Assembly: GCA_030141605.1 (NCBI GenBank)
Contig: JAQGDQ010000058.1
Coordinates: forward strand, 441,852-505,851
From: Tubiluchus corallicola
Taxonomy: Eukaryota > Priapulida > Priapulimorpha > Priapulimorphida > Tubiluchidae
DNA length: 64,000 nucleotides
Reading direction: 5' to 3'
Below the pieces are notes generated by a model that did no database searches, was not told the origin of the DNA, and was given only the letters and a program-made list of their open reading frames with translations. Every line of letters starts with the position of its first letter. Position 1 is the first letter of the stretch. Both the position numbers and the translations under genes were made by a program. Below are positions 23,854-35,729 of this stretch, piece after piece.

Positions 23854-24819
23854 CTGTTACAGATTAGCCGTAAAATATTAATGCTTCGGCTTTAGCCATT
23901 ATCCTATTATCTAGACATTAGTGGCCAAATTATCCTATTATCTATATATGTAGTGGCCAAACCCTGTTTCACTTAATGTGTGTTGGGTGCATCTGGTTAT
24001 GCCATCTATGTTCTGATGTACTCCTAAGTTTTTATCTGAAACCACAGTAAACTAAGGAGAAAGCAAATGGAAACAAAGACTTAAATATTTTTTGTTTTGA
24101 TGCCACTAAGGCAAAACTAGCACAAAATTATATTCGTTTCTCTGACAGAGAAAATTGGCGCGAAATCTTATTGATGCGATTGAACCCACTGCTTTCTGAT
24201 TAGAGATCAGATTTAGACTAAAGCAACCAAATGTTCTGAAGTTTGTTTTGCACTAGAGCAAGATATCTTCCTGTTACTCTATATTGAACAAGAGTATCCA
24301 GGTGCAATCTATAATGACAATATGGAATAAGTCTGTATTAGACGCTAAATTTCCAACAAGGAAATTCGTTTCATTCCGTATCTTCATTGCACTTGGGCTC
24401 TATTTGTTGTCGATTTCATAGGAATATTTGTACAAACAATCTTACGTAAAAATTTTCAAAGTTCATAAGAAAATTCTTAGGTGGTATTCATCAAACTTTC
24501 TTGTGAAACTTTGTGAAACATTTTGAGGAAATTCGTAACTTCGGAGGCTTAATGATTACGTCGCAGTTCTGTGATCCTCTGTAAGAACGATCTTACGAAA
24601 AAGAATGTCCGTAAGATCGTCGATAAATCTGGCATAAATGATTTAACAAAAACGGTAGATTAATTAGTGCCTATTAATATACTAATAATTTTTCCAAGGA
24701 ATGCTGAATATTTTATTTTTGTTAAGCATACACAGTTGGTACAATATAATTACGCATAGTTGGTGTAATGTAAATTACTTAAATAAACCGAAATATACAG
24801 ACAAAGCAAATTTTCATGC

Positions 24820-24955
24820 CTGAAAAAGTTTTATTCCACATTTTCTGGGCAACCGCTAGACCGTCGCTGATGTTCCCTCCTTCTTCCAATGTTTTGTTGA
24901 GTGAAAGAGCGTGCATTATAACGCCGTCATGGAAAGCTCCAACAAAATAGTTAAC
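24820..24955 (-). CDS. Gene A exon 4: ectodomain, with a non-canonical GC donor
   Basis: The acceptor is ttgttgcag and the exon is 136 bp, phase 0 to 1. It encodes VNYFVGAFHDGVIMHALSLN, then TLEEGG, SDGLAVAQKMWN and KTFSG. The family pattern (WNKTFxG|VxGxVxID) fixes the end at TTTTCAG, and the intron then begins GCATGA instead of GT. No in-frame GT donor gives the conserved junction, so this is read as a GC-AG intron or a C/T sequence variant. Confidence 0.85.
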
Positions 24956-25144
24956 CTGCAACAACGAGCCACTACGCAGTTTCAATCTGCATGTAGTTTA
25001 ACCCACACAACACGTATTTATTTCGCGAACGATGCTGTTTCGGGTGCCCGCTGACAACTACTGTCGGAATAAGAAATTATTAACTAACACACATTATTAA
25101 TTAATAAATTATTAACTGTTCCTGACACACGTATACCACTGTTT

Positions 25145-25890
25145 GTTGATCACATAAAACTTTACCGTCCAATTATAAATTCTCTGATCAAGAGATCTTA
25201 CAAGCTGACCTGTCTGAAATTAAGCGGTGGTGTGACAACTGGCTAATGTCCCTCAAACGTAGTAAATGCAGAGCACTTCGTATTCGTTCTAGTTCTGCAA
25301 TACCTTATTATCTGAGAGATGGTGTTATTGAAGAAAAATCTGTTGTACGTGATTTAGGCGTATTAATCTCAAACAACCTGAAGTGGAATTCACATATTGA
25401 GCATATTATTTCTCAGGCCAATAGATGCATTGGAATAATAAATCACCACGTGGTGCAAAAGGTATCGTACCTCTTTATAAAGCTATAGTTAGGCCAATAC
25501 TAGAATATGCGCGCGTTGTTTGGTCACCAAAGTATGTTACTCTTAAAAATGCTTTAGAGAAACTCAATGGAGATGTATTAGTCTGGCCTCTGATATTCAA
25601 CCTGGCGCTGTGTCGTCTCTTGAACGACGCCGCGAAACTATAGATCTTATTAACTGTTATAAAATCATTAGTGGTAGTTCTATTTTGCGTAGTGACAATT
25701 TTTTTCTAGACCACTACGTGATTTACGTGGATACAATTCTACATTATTTGTACAATACTCTCGCACTAATATCAGAGCTCATTTCTTCTCTTCTCGTGTT
25801 GTGGGCTCTTGGAATTCACTTGATAGTGAAACAGTTGACGCATCAAATCTGCCACAATTTCGCAAATTGTTGAGGAGAAACCGTCAATAA
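25145..25890 (+). mobile_element. Decayed LINE: C-terminal half of a reverse transcriptase
   Basis: Across several frameshifts the plus strand encodes typical LINE ORF2 segments in order: LSEIKRWCDNWLMSLKRSKC, RDLGVLISNNLKWNSHIEHI, PLYKAIVRPILEYARVVWSP, then a SSRVVGSWNSLDSETVDASN-like end and a stop at 25888-25890. The order (thumb region, LGV..LKW..HI, ILEYA..VW, VWNSL) matches Jockey/CR1-type elements. It lies antisense in gene A intron 3. It is non-functional. Confidence 0.8.
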
Positions 25891-26958
25891 CCGTGTTGTG
25901 GTTACGTCTCTTAGACTTCGCAAGCAAGTATTTGGCAAGCAAGCAGCTGTAAACACAGTTGTGTTCTAAAAGTAAAAATACTCATCGAGTCAAAACGAAA
26001 AAGGTATACCTATGATCTAAACAATGAAACTTTTTTGATTGCGGACAGCAGTTCTACACAAACAAGGTTTCTTATTTTTCTTCAGTAGTCTTTCTTAACT
26101 TCTTAGTACAAAGCTAGCTGACTTTTACCACCCATTTAAATAGAAGCTTAGGCCTGTCATAGACGAAGCTTGGGCGAACGGATGCAAGCATTGTCAATAA
26201 AGAAAGTTGTGAAACACCAGTCAATTTTATAGCCTGGTTTCTTTATAGCAAAATCAAATCTAGAAAATTACGTGGTCAAATCGTAAATTACTAATTATTG
26301 TGAATGGGAATTTTTAAAAACGTTCTGGGGCAAATATTTAAAGTTCATCATGAACTTACAACTCTTGCTTCGACATTTACGGTTGCTTTTCTCATGACCA
26401 CATGTTCTGAACTTAATAAAAATCAATCATCTAAACGGCATGGGATTTTTTAGCAACTAACTAAGCGTAGCGGGTGCAGTGGAATATTGTGATGAAATTC
26501 ATTACACAGCAGCGGGAGAAAGTTCAATGAGTTGTTTGTTAGACTTGGGAGCCAAGACAGGTGTTTAGAAGGGAAAGGCAGCAAAGAAGACTTGAAGAAC
26601 ATCTAATGATTATTAATAACAAAATTTCAATGAAGTTATTATTGCTGTTGCAGCTAGTAACTAATATTGGTGTTATCATCATCGTCATCATGTTTCATTG
26701 TTTCACCCTGCTTCGATTAATTGTTACCAATATTGCGAATGGGTACTCCTTCTCAACAAATTAGCTGTTAGCTTTCTTGTCGTTTCGCCTAAGATATTAA
26801 ATCTACTAACTTTGTTTTTTAGCAGTTATCAGCGATTTTGAGATGTATTTATTTTCAGTGATAGGTAGGTGAGACCCATTTTAACGTAAGTAACTGTTAG
26901 ATAATTCGCGAAAAGATTTCAAAGGTAGAATTAGACAAGAAAGTAGCTTATTACTTAC

Positions 26959-27107
26959 GGGTTCAGTGAAATTGTAATTATAATCCTTCAATGCACGCCG
27001 CTTAACCTCTTCAGCAAATTCATCCCATACTTCCCCCTTTGGTTTAGCTAATGTAATGATCATCAGCGATTCATAAGCTTTCTTTGCGTCTTCATCTCTG
27101 GTGTCAT
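26959..27107 (-). CDS. Gene A exon 3: ectodomain
   Basis: The acceptor is gttatgcag and the donor CCC|GTAAGT (149 bp, phase 1 to 0). It encodes NDTRDEDAKKAYESLMIITL, AKPKGEVWDEFAEEVKRRAL and KDYNYNFTEP. The DxxAKxAYESLMIIT motif following a W-K-R is the conserved middle of natriuretic-receptor-like ligand domains. One potential N-glycosylation site (NFT) is visible near the end. Confidence 0.92.
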
Positions 27108-27162
27108 CTGCATAACAGTTAAACAGTCGTGAATCAGTCCTGTAGTTATATATATATATATA

Positions 27163-27386
27163 TTAACTAAGTATTAACTAATGAACTAGTCGTATTTTTG
27201 AATAAACTATTTTAAGTTATTACATACTTGAACTAACTAATTGTATATCTCATCACTGCACATTATGGAAATACTGTGATCAGTAATAGTTACTGTGTTG
27301 TAAATCCACTCAAAATAAATAAAGTATAATAACTTAAAATAGTTTATTCAAAAATACGACTAGTTCATTAGTTAATACTTAATTAA
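27163..27386. repeat. Palindromic hairpin element, 60-bp arms
   Basis: The left arm (27163-27222) and right arm (27327-27386) are inverted copies with one mismatch in 60, around a 104-bp AT-rich loop. Both outer ends are TTAA. It starts 56 bp upstream of the exon 3 acceptor on the transcript strand. It may be a recent TTAA-inserting MITE; no transposase was seen. Confidence 0.75.
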
Positions 27387-27741
27387 AATTTACAAAACCC
27401 ATACAATAGATACGATAACAGAAACGATTCTCGAAGTACATAATCCTATAAGGCCATGCAAAGTACAAGTTGTGCATTGTAGTGTACAATGTTGCTACTT
27501 AATTCAGAACTCCAATACATGTGGAATTAATACAATTGATGTAGTATTACGGTTATTACAGCAGTACTAATAGTTGATTCTAGCATAAGTTGTTTATTAA
27601 TGAGTACTTGATTGAAAGACAGTCTAAATAATAACTTAAAATACAATTATACGTACAATCAGTTAACAAAACGTTTAGTGGACTTATGTAGTCTGCAACA
27701 ATTTGAAGAGAATGCCACTGGATGGATGACCTGATCTGAGT

Positions 27742-28230
27742 TTATGAAAAAAAATTTTGTATAATAGCAAGTCTAAGTTTGGCGTGTAATTCTTGAGTTA
27801 TGTACCGATAATAACAGAGCTGACCCAATAATAGTTCTTTGTATGTCATAGTTTGCGCACTCGAAAAAATGACGGCGGGGGGGGGTCTCAGTCGAATTGT
27901 TGCAACTACATGAGGGTGATCGATAATATTCCTGGAAAACAAATCACCTTTTAATGGCGAAAAATTGGCAATGAATTTATTAATTTCAATCTCATTACTT
28001 CGATCATCATTATAATTGGGGCATACTGATTTAGTATGAACTCCCCATAGGTTCAACAATCTACTTTTAAAGGCAAATAGAGAAAGGAAAGACCTACAAT
28101 CTACTATTTGAATTGGTAAACTATTCCATAGGCGGCTGCCTTTTTGGAAAAAAAACATTATACAACTGTCGCGTAGGTGTTAAAAGAAAAGAGGTCCTAC
28201 GTAATATAACATTATATTCGAGGAACTTCG
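27742..28230 (-). mobile_element. LINE 3' fragment (reverse transcriptase C terminus and UTR)
   Basis: The minus strand reads LLTPTRQLYNVFFFQKGSRL, WNSLPIQIVDC and SFLSLFAFKSRLLNL. This is the characteristic C-terminal end of CR1/Jockey-like ORF2 (R....FFFRxxxxWNSLPxxI...S...FKxxL). It is in the intron between exons 2 and 3, in the same orientation as gene A, and truncated at its 5' end. Confidence 0.7.
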
Positions 28231-28641
28231 TAGATGATCGTTGGGTTCATGGAGAAAGAGTTACACGAAAGCAGGCCGTAGTGTTTCTAAGAAACAACAG
28301 TAGTGACGACTATGATGAAGCCGACGGCTACAGCAACATCATCTATTCGAGCAATAATATGACAACACTAATAGTCAGCTAAGCGGTATAGGCCTAGTGA
28401 AATTGATAACACTACGAATAAGATAACAAAATAACACTGGGAACAATAAAGATCTATCAAAAGCAATAACTGAGAGAAAATCATAACAACAAAAGTAACG
28501 ATGACAACAGTGTCAATAATCAGTACCACCACAACAATAACAATTCCTATATAGTAGCTCCGACCTGTATATAAGAACTATGGCTACAGTACGATACTAT
28601 GAGAACTACTACTACACAACAACAAAGGCAATTCAGCGTAC

Positions 28642-28785
28642 TTCGTTTCCATGAAAAGTCGCCCCATGCTTCACTACGAAACAGCTCGATGGTAAGGAAA
28701 GCGTACTCTCCATTAGTCATACCGTGATCATAAGCGTGTAACATGAGTTGTCTAACATGATCACCTTCCGCCAATATAAGAATAA
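28642..28785 (-). CDS. Gene A exon 2: ectodomain, first constant exon
   Basis: The acceptor is cgttttcag and the donor CGAA|GTACGC (144 bp, phase 1 in and out). It encodes VILILAEGDHVRQLMLHAYD, GMTNGEYAFLTIELFR and WGDFSWKR. It begins with the first beta strand after the lobe encoded by exon 1; all cassettes end in G at phase 1, so each would give HAR|VILIL or a close variant. This is the only exon 2 found in the 28-50 kb interval, and it is therefore the putative shared acceptor. The gene B exon at 543-686 is its homologue. Confidence 0.93.
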
Positions 28786-28913
28786 CTGAAAACGAAGTAA
28801 AAATACTTGAGTTCACTATTCATCATTTTAGTTAATCTGCATCACACAGAACCAACGTGGCCGTCTTCCGCTTTGTGCTAACGCAAGAATTAATAAAAAT
28901 AAGTAAAACATAA

Positions 28914-29078
28914 ACATGAACATGAACATGAACATGAACATGAACATGAACATGAACATGAACATGAACATGAACATGAACATGAACATGAACATGAACA
29001 TGAACATGAACATGAACATGAACATGAACATGAACATGAACATGAACATGAACATGAACATAAACATAAACATAAACA
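28914..29078. repeat. (ATGAAC)n hexanucleotide array, ~27 copies
   Basis: This is a very uniform hexamer array with a few ATAAAC variants at the end. It lies 130 bp upstream (transcript sense) of the common exon 2 acceptor. Because the period is a multiple of three, it stays open in several frames; these are artefacts. Confidence 0.92.
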
Positions 29079-29229
29079 TTAATCATTCAGACAAAGCAAT
29101 ACATTTACGCGCTTTTTCATCCGCGCACGCACGCACGCATACACAAGAAAGGCATCAGTTACACAATTCTTAGAACAACTAGCGTAACGCTTAATCGAAG
29201 AAAGGGGTGTTGAAAAATTGTGAGCCAAC

Positions 29230-29295
29230 TAGGTCTTGAATCTAAAATCATGCGCTTACAGGTCGTACACTCCACTATTTGACCAACTGGCTCAA
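29230..29295 (-). mobile_element. Possible tRNA-derived SINE fragment
   Basis: Box A-like GAGCCAGTTGGTC (29281-29293) and box B-like AGATTCAAGACC (29232-29243) on the minus strand resemble a tRNA head, but both boxes deviate from consensus. Confidence 0.3.
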
Positions 29296-30191
29296 CGTAG
29301 TAGGTCTGAATTTCCATCCTAATATGGTACGGTCAATCAGAGCAACCTAATTACGATAATACTGATATATCGCTTCTTTTTGAGTAGGCTTAGTACTGGG
29401 AGTTGACTTAACAAAATCTTGCTTTGTGTACGTGGGAGGGTATTCAAGTGACACGTATTCGAAAAGACATCATAGTCTTACACAATAATTAAATCTAACA
29501 GTTAATTAATTAAAAAGGAGGTGCTGAAAAATTACGAGGATACACGTATACACAGATTGGACTACTTACTCCCCTAGATTCTATTTGCATAAAATGACCG
29601 ATGGCTTTATCGTTGGCATATATTATGACAAATTTGCTAGTGTAGCTTAACCACACAGTGATACACAGAGTGTAACTGAACTGATCTTGGTGTTGTCGTG
29701 TACTATGATATTGACAAATGGGAGGCATTCACTAAAAGGGATTCCGAGAACCTAATATCTCAGCGAGTGTTATTCACGCAAATGACTGTGTAAGGCTCTA
29801 CAGGAAACTACGTTAATGACCCAACCATGGCCTTAAAAACAATCTTTTATTTAGTTAGAGGCAGTCATGTGACTAAAATTACTAGTAATGCATCTACGTC
29901 AGTAATAACTAGAATATAGCAGTCACAGTCAGATGATGATGATGATGGTGGTAGTGGTGGTGGTAACAAAAGTGCTGACTCGATTTATTTGTTTAATTAA
30001 TTTATTCGATTTAGTAAGTGGCGTCTTTTCAAAGCTTCCTATCAGCACACCAATGTATTTCAAAGTGTCGAGAAAGACCAAACTGAACATCTCACGAGTA
30101 AATAACATACTTATTTACAAACTTTTCTAGGTTATGAATACTTAGTTTACAAATTTTTGTGTCATAGCCTTGTCCCTATAGTTGTGCATAC

Positions 30192-30828
30192 CTCTAGCGT
30201 GCTGGCTAGCTTCTATAAGCAGTTTCTGTAAATCATAACTCCATTGTTTGTTATAAGAAATGCCATACCATAAGGCCTGGGATAACGTTCATCTTTCAAG
30301 ATGGCTTTGTATAATTGCTTGTCCTTCCTTCTGTTTTATAATTTCCGTAGTTTCATAGATAATGGCAATGCGATACCATTCAAACTGCTGCAAGAGTGAC
30401 ATGAAACAGTGCGAGTCACTTTTGACACTATATAACAGTCTTGACAGTGTGGGATAGTTATCTTTAACGTATATTGGATTACCAAGTCCTGTATACGTTG
30501 CCAAAGCACCTGATAACTCAACGTCTTCAGAACAAGATGGTCCAATGGCTACTTGCATTTTGTGCGCATACAGCTCACTCAATCCACCTACAGCTTTAGC
30601 TTGCTTGCACGATTGTTTCCAACAAACGTCCATCTTCTTGTAGCTGATACCAAACTGTCTTTCAGCTGTAGCTATGGCAACATCTATACCTGGACAATTT
30701 TGCTCATATCCAAATTGAAAGCCAGTTGCAGTTACATCCAAGTGTCCCATAATTATTATCAAGTCATGCTTACCTACTCCCAGGCATAAAAGTAAAGTTA
30801 TAACTACGATCAAAACACTTTCATTCGT
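30192..30828 (-). pseudogene. First-exon cassette A1 of gene A (proximal), broken
   Basis: It is homologous to the cassettes at 32795 and 35730. Shared segments include GYEQNCPGIDVAIATAERQF, GPSCSEDVELSG, YPTLSRLLYS and YNKQ. Four lesions are visible. The ancestral start is ACG (30826-30828) where cassette A3 has ATG. About six residues (FSLPMY) are missing before TGLG. A 1-bp insertion near 30305 leads to a TGA stop. A 5-bp tandem duplication (TATGGTATGG) lies a few codons later. The +1 and +5 changes together restore frame, but only after the stop. The phase-1 donor AGAG|GTATGC is intact. An in-frame ATG upstream (30871) exists but cannot rescue the stop. This is the cassette closest to exon 2, and it cannot encode a full lobe. 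Confidence 0.85.
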
Positions 30829-32794
30829 CTCTCCAATATTTGCGTCAAGCGCTGTCAAATACTTCAGCGTCACTCAATCCTGAAGCCGCTCAAAATCCAG
30901 TGATGCCTATTAATTACCAGTATCGCCTTTTCAAGCACTGTAATGGTGTTGAAAGGTTTCAGAAAGTTCGCAAATATGTTTTGGGATAATCTTTGCTATC
31001 ATTGTTTAAGAGACATAAGCTATTTGCATCTTTGTCTTAATAATTCCATTTGCACTTTTATGCAGGGTATCAAAAAATTTAAACAAGAAACTTTTGCAAA
31101 GAATTTTTCTTCCAGCTGTCGAAATCATACATTCTTTATATCAATGAATATTAATTTTAAGTCTGCGTAATGCAGCTAGTTGTACAATATTGCCTTACCG
31201 CCACTCCGGAGTGAAGCTTTAACCTTTGGAGTAGAGGTGACGAAAAACATCATTGCTTTCAATTTTATTACAAAGTTTTATAGCGCAATCCTTGACAATA
31301 CAGCATAACATTAATAACAAATTTGATGATTTTGTCACACTGCTTCAATGCAAATTCTTAATTTTACTAAGAATGTAAAGTAATAAAATAATGCAACTGT
31401 ACAGCGTCTGCATTCGCCGGTTCCTTCTGTTTACTGTAAAATAGGCACGTTGAAAACCGTTGTCAGACCAACGTCATCTTCATAATCATCCTCATCGACC
31501 AATATGAAAACGTTACAAAAAAAGTTAAAAGGGTTAGTTAGAAAAGCAGAAAGGTGCAAAGCGGCGAGCCCATCACATTCAATATAATTGAACAAATGAA
31601 TAAAACCGACCACAACATTCCCGCTTAAAAACCATGGCAAGAAAATAGCCAACTGTGACAGAACTGAGGAGAACTGTTGTGCCCAGACAGAACAGTAACT
31701 AATAAAAAGGCAGTCACATAAATAGAAATATTTATTTCTGAGTATATTAACATCTAGAAACATACGACGAAAAATTCGAATCGTTGATGTATTCCTTCGT
31801 GTTTAAAAACACCAAACACCATCACCGTGACTGTTGTTTTTTATCTTTATTGTCCGAAATCTTCTTGTAATGTATTATTATGAAATGACGCTCTTGTTAT
31901 TCCCCTTCACTATATCAATTGCTATCACATTACGTCATTGCTTAATTGGTGTAAGCCAGGTTGTATTGGTGCAAGCCAGCTTGTTATTATCAATTTTATT
32001 ATTAATTTTTGTCATTTACTGAATTCATTATTACACTTGGTTGTACGTTTGCGCTATCATAATAACTATGATTCTCGCATCTTCTTCTTTTCTTTTCTCA
32101 TTTTAGCCATAACTTTTCTACCTACTGTTCTATATAGATTCTCCTCCTTTGTTTCTATTTCACATTCAGCCGCTCTTACAAGCTGTTATAAGCTTTTAGA
32201 ACTGCTGTAGTTATAATCATAAATAGATACTAATTAGTATCATTATACCTATTAGCTTGAAATATAATTATGCAATAATGTACATATGTGTAAAATGTAT
32301 GTTGCTATGATATACTATTGGTGTGAAATAAATAAATTGAAATAAATTTAAACTTGCAAACATTGAACGCATTTCACCCCTCACGATATCTGACAAATAA
32401 TTAGCTTTGTATAATGTTATTCGGAATATTGCTTTAGGGTCTTAATGAGAGGATTTATTTTACTAGCCGCCCTTTTCTTCCATGCCATCTTCATTGCCTA
32501 GATTCCGGAACTTAAACTAACGCCCACATGGGCATAGAGTCAAGTATCGCTAATAAAATCAAATAGTGGTATTTATTTTTACAATTTTAACTATGTACAT
32601 TGTTACGTTTACTGTTTGCATATACGATTAATCTTTTTAAGATGGTAAAATTAGTTTTACTTGATATAGTTGTTGTCTTATAAGATCTTGTGCTGATTTG
32701 ATATTATAATAACATTTTGAAATTCAGTCGAAAATTTCAAATATGTTATTTTTTAAACTATTCAACAATAATGAACTTATTGGATCAACAATAC
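30829..32794. other. Spacer between cassettes A1 and A2
   Basis: No receptor exon was found here. A minus-strand frame of 110 codons (31431-31763) has no recognisable motif. The plus-strand segment ending near 32340 (GTGTGAAATAAATAAATTG followed by A-rich sequence) resembles the 3' tail of a LINE, but no coding part was identified. Confidence 0.4.
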
Positions 32795-33449
32795 CTCTGG
32801 CATATTCGCTAGCTTCTATAAGCAACTTTTCCAAATCATAATTCAGTTGTTTGTTATAAGAGATATGATATGGTCTGGGATAACGCCCGTCTTCCAAAAT
32901 CGCTTCAAACATTGCTTCACCTTGCTTCTTTTTTATGACTTCTGTAGTTTCATGGATAACAGCGCAGTGATACCAAAGAAACTCTTGCAAAATTGAAATG
33001 AAGAAATGTGCTTCGCTTTCCAGACTATACGACAGTCTCGACAACGTGGGGTATTTTTCCTTATCAAAGATTAAATCACCTAGGCCAGTATACATGGGAA
33101 GACTAAGAAACGACACCAGAGGACCTGATAATTCAATGTCTTCAGAACAAGAAGGCCCAATGGCCACTTGCATGTTATGATTGTAATACAAATCACCCAA
33201 GCCACCTAAAGCCGGAGCTTGCTTGCACCAGTGTTTCCAAAAGACGTCCATCTTCTTGTAAATGACGCCAAAATGTCTTTCGGCTGTAGCTATGGCAACA
33301 TCTATACCAGCACCATTTTGTTCATATCCAAACGGCAGGACAGTTGCAGTTACATCAAAGTGTCCAAGCGTTATTGTTATCATCCCATATTTGCCTGATA
33401 CAGAACACAGAAACAAATAAATAACTGCAATCAAAATGCTCTCATCCAT
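32795..33449 (-). CDS. First-exon cassette A2 of gene A: signal peptide and N-lobe (class I)
   Basis: This is a 655-bp open cassette from ATG (33449) to the donor AGAG|GTATTG, ending in phase 1. The signal peptide is MDESILIAVIYLFLCSVSG. The lobe contains TLGHFDVTATVLPFGYEQNG, IDVAIATAERHFG, a WCKQ Cys, AIGPSCSEDIELSGPL, PMYTGLGDLIFDKE, YPTLSRLSYS, YHCAVIHETTEV and RYPRPYHISYNKQ. It is roughly four-fifths identical to cassette A3 by eye and has exactly the same length. Splicing to 28785 would give YAR|VILILAEG. It could alternatively be a stranded duplicate without its own downstream exons; none were found before the next cassette. Confidence 0.88.
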
Positions 33450-35729
33450 TCTAGCTGCTAGTTATCGTAGTAATCAATGTTTTATGCTGTGAAGCTTTCT
33501 GACACATCAAATATCGTAGAGCAGTTGGCATCATGAAAATCATATGACATCATTTTCAAGCTCGAGAGAATATTTATGACGACTTTATTTTATAGACATG
33601 CCAACGTGATTCTTAGTTTTGCATTAATTTTAATTTTAGTTGCTATTGTTATGGTTATATTTTCATTGATCAATTCACAATTGAGTATAATGACAATAAT
33701 GAAGTAACAATATAGAGCTCTAATGAAGGATGTTCTTTCTTTGATAATTCACCTTGATATTTCTGTTTGCATAAAATGTAGTCTTTGTAGCAAAAAATTG
33801 ATGAATTGGTAAGCAGAAGATAATGAAAGAACAAAGGAAATTAGCAAAAACTTTTTTTCTGTACAAACAATTTAGTTCACAAATTGTTAGTTTGTGACCC
33901 ACTAGATAAGCTGCTAATTAATTGATGTCACTCATTAGTAATTCTGTCATTACTTTTTATTGTTCTGGTTCAGCTTTTCAATTTTGTTACAACTAATAAA
34001 TCACGAGATTGCTGAAACCATGTATTTGCTCTCTGCACGCTGCAGTGGCCACGGCACGAAAACGAGGCTCTCGGGGGTCTTTTAAAATTAACAGAAACTA
34101 CAGCCAGCGTTATAAACTCACATTTTATTGCAACGTGGCGAAGAATCAACCCTCGAAGGTGTGACTAATTGTATTTTAATACAAACTTAAAAATATTTAA
34201 ATTACCACATAATATACGCGCATCAACTGCCTTGCTTAAAAATGCAAAAGAAATTTAAAGAATTAATATCTCCCGCCAAACAAATCTCGGTGCGGGCATA
34301 TTTTAAAAAAACGACGTAAGCTGGTGGATGGCACAAATGCGCGCACATCTTTGTATTTAAGTCTGCGTTTAAGTTCAAAATACGTAAATAGTATTATACA
34401 ATATAATTACAGATAATATGTAATTCTACGAGACTGCGAGTCTGCGTGGATGCAGAAAGTGTCGGCTTGTTTGCTTAGCTTATAGTGTTCAGTTTTAGCT
34501 TTTAAAATAATTATTCTGTTACTTTATCGGCGTTTACTAGCCGAGTGGGAGATTATTATACATGTATTATATTATTATCATTACAGTGGGCAACAGGGTT
34601 CGTCAAAAACCAAAAAATAGTATTAATAATCAACTTTTTTGTAGTTGGTAATATTAATATAATACAATAATGTAGATCGCTTAAGCACCTGGCAGGATAA
34701 GTATTTATGTTGCACAGTAACCGAATGAACCCCATTTTTTGTTCAAAATTTAAATCGATTTTACTAATTATACAAGGCGCTTATCACAGTTTTATTGCTG
34801 GAACTTTTTAACGTTTATCTCCTTTGTTAAAATAAGCTCGACTTCCCAAGAGCTTGGCTTTTGCTTTAAATGGTCAGATTTAGCAGAAGAAATGTGCTTA
34901 ACATTCATCTTGCTGTCATCTCAGATTAAAATGTGCAAAGTCAAGTAGTGAAGATCTTAAATACGTATCGCACAGTGAAAGAAACTGTGGAAATCAACGT
35001 GTACAGATGTTTTGCCTTTGCTAGTAAAACCAGTTCAAATAGATCAATTGATTCAATATTTTTAGAAGATATTACAAAGTTCCAATGAACTACAAACTTT
35101 TTGAAATAGTTTATTAACAGACGGAAGTCGTCTTGTAACCCATTTCACGACAGTGAGACATGGACGAGTTTATATGCATGTTTAAAATACCGTAATATAT
35201 ATCAACGCGGAACAAAATCGCTTCTGTTAAAAATCATGAGCATACTTTGCAGCTAAGTATGCTTTTTTCCTTGCTACAACCCACAATTATTACCCGTGCA
35301 AGATTGCAAGCTCTGTATTAATATGTTCCAAGTCTGCGGAACAGTATTAAGAGTGACCGCATATTTAACTTAATGAATGAATGAATGTTATGCAACTTAA
35401 AGTTTTCAAATTGATTTGAAGCTTATTTTGATCGCTTTGATTGGCTTTTTAAAACTAGGGTTCTTTAGGAATATACTCTCTCATTTGATAGAAATGATAG
35501 AAATAGTCTCTGACTTCTCTCTATTTAATTTGTCAGTTTTTTGCACATTCAAAATAATGAAATTAAAAAATCAACATTAATTAGCAACCATCAATTATTA
35601 TTTACAATTTTACCAATGCCATACGCCCAAAAGCTAGAACTTCAATCTACGTTCATTAAACCCAATAAACAGTTTATTATAGTTTTTGGTGTTAAATCAT
35701 TATAGCTTCCCATTCTTAAACAAACATAC

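Noticed and set aside
30289-30873. Functional first exon starting at the ATG at 30871
   Set aside because: The frame meets a TGA before the conserved YPRPY region and cannot reach the donor in frame.
31431-31763. 110-codon minus-strand open frame between cassettes A1 and A2
   Set aside because: Hydrophobic but without homology to the receptor or any family I recognise; no donor matching the cassette rule.
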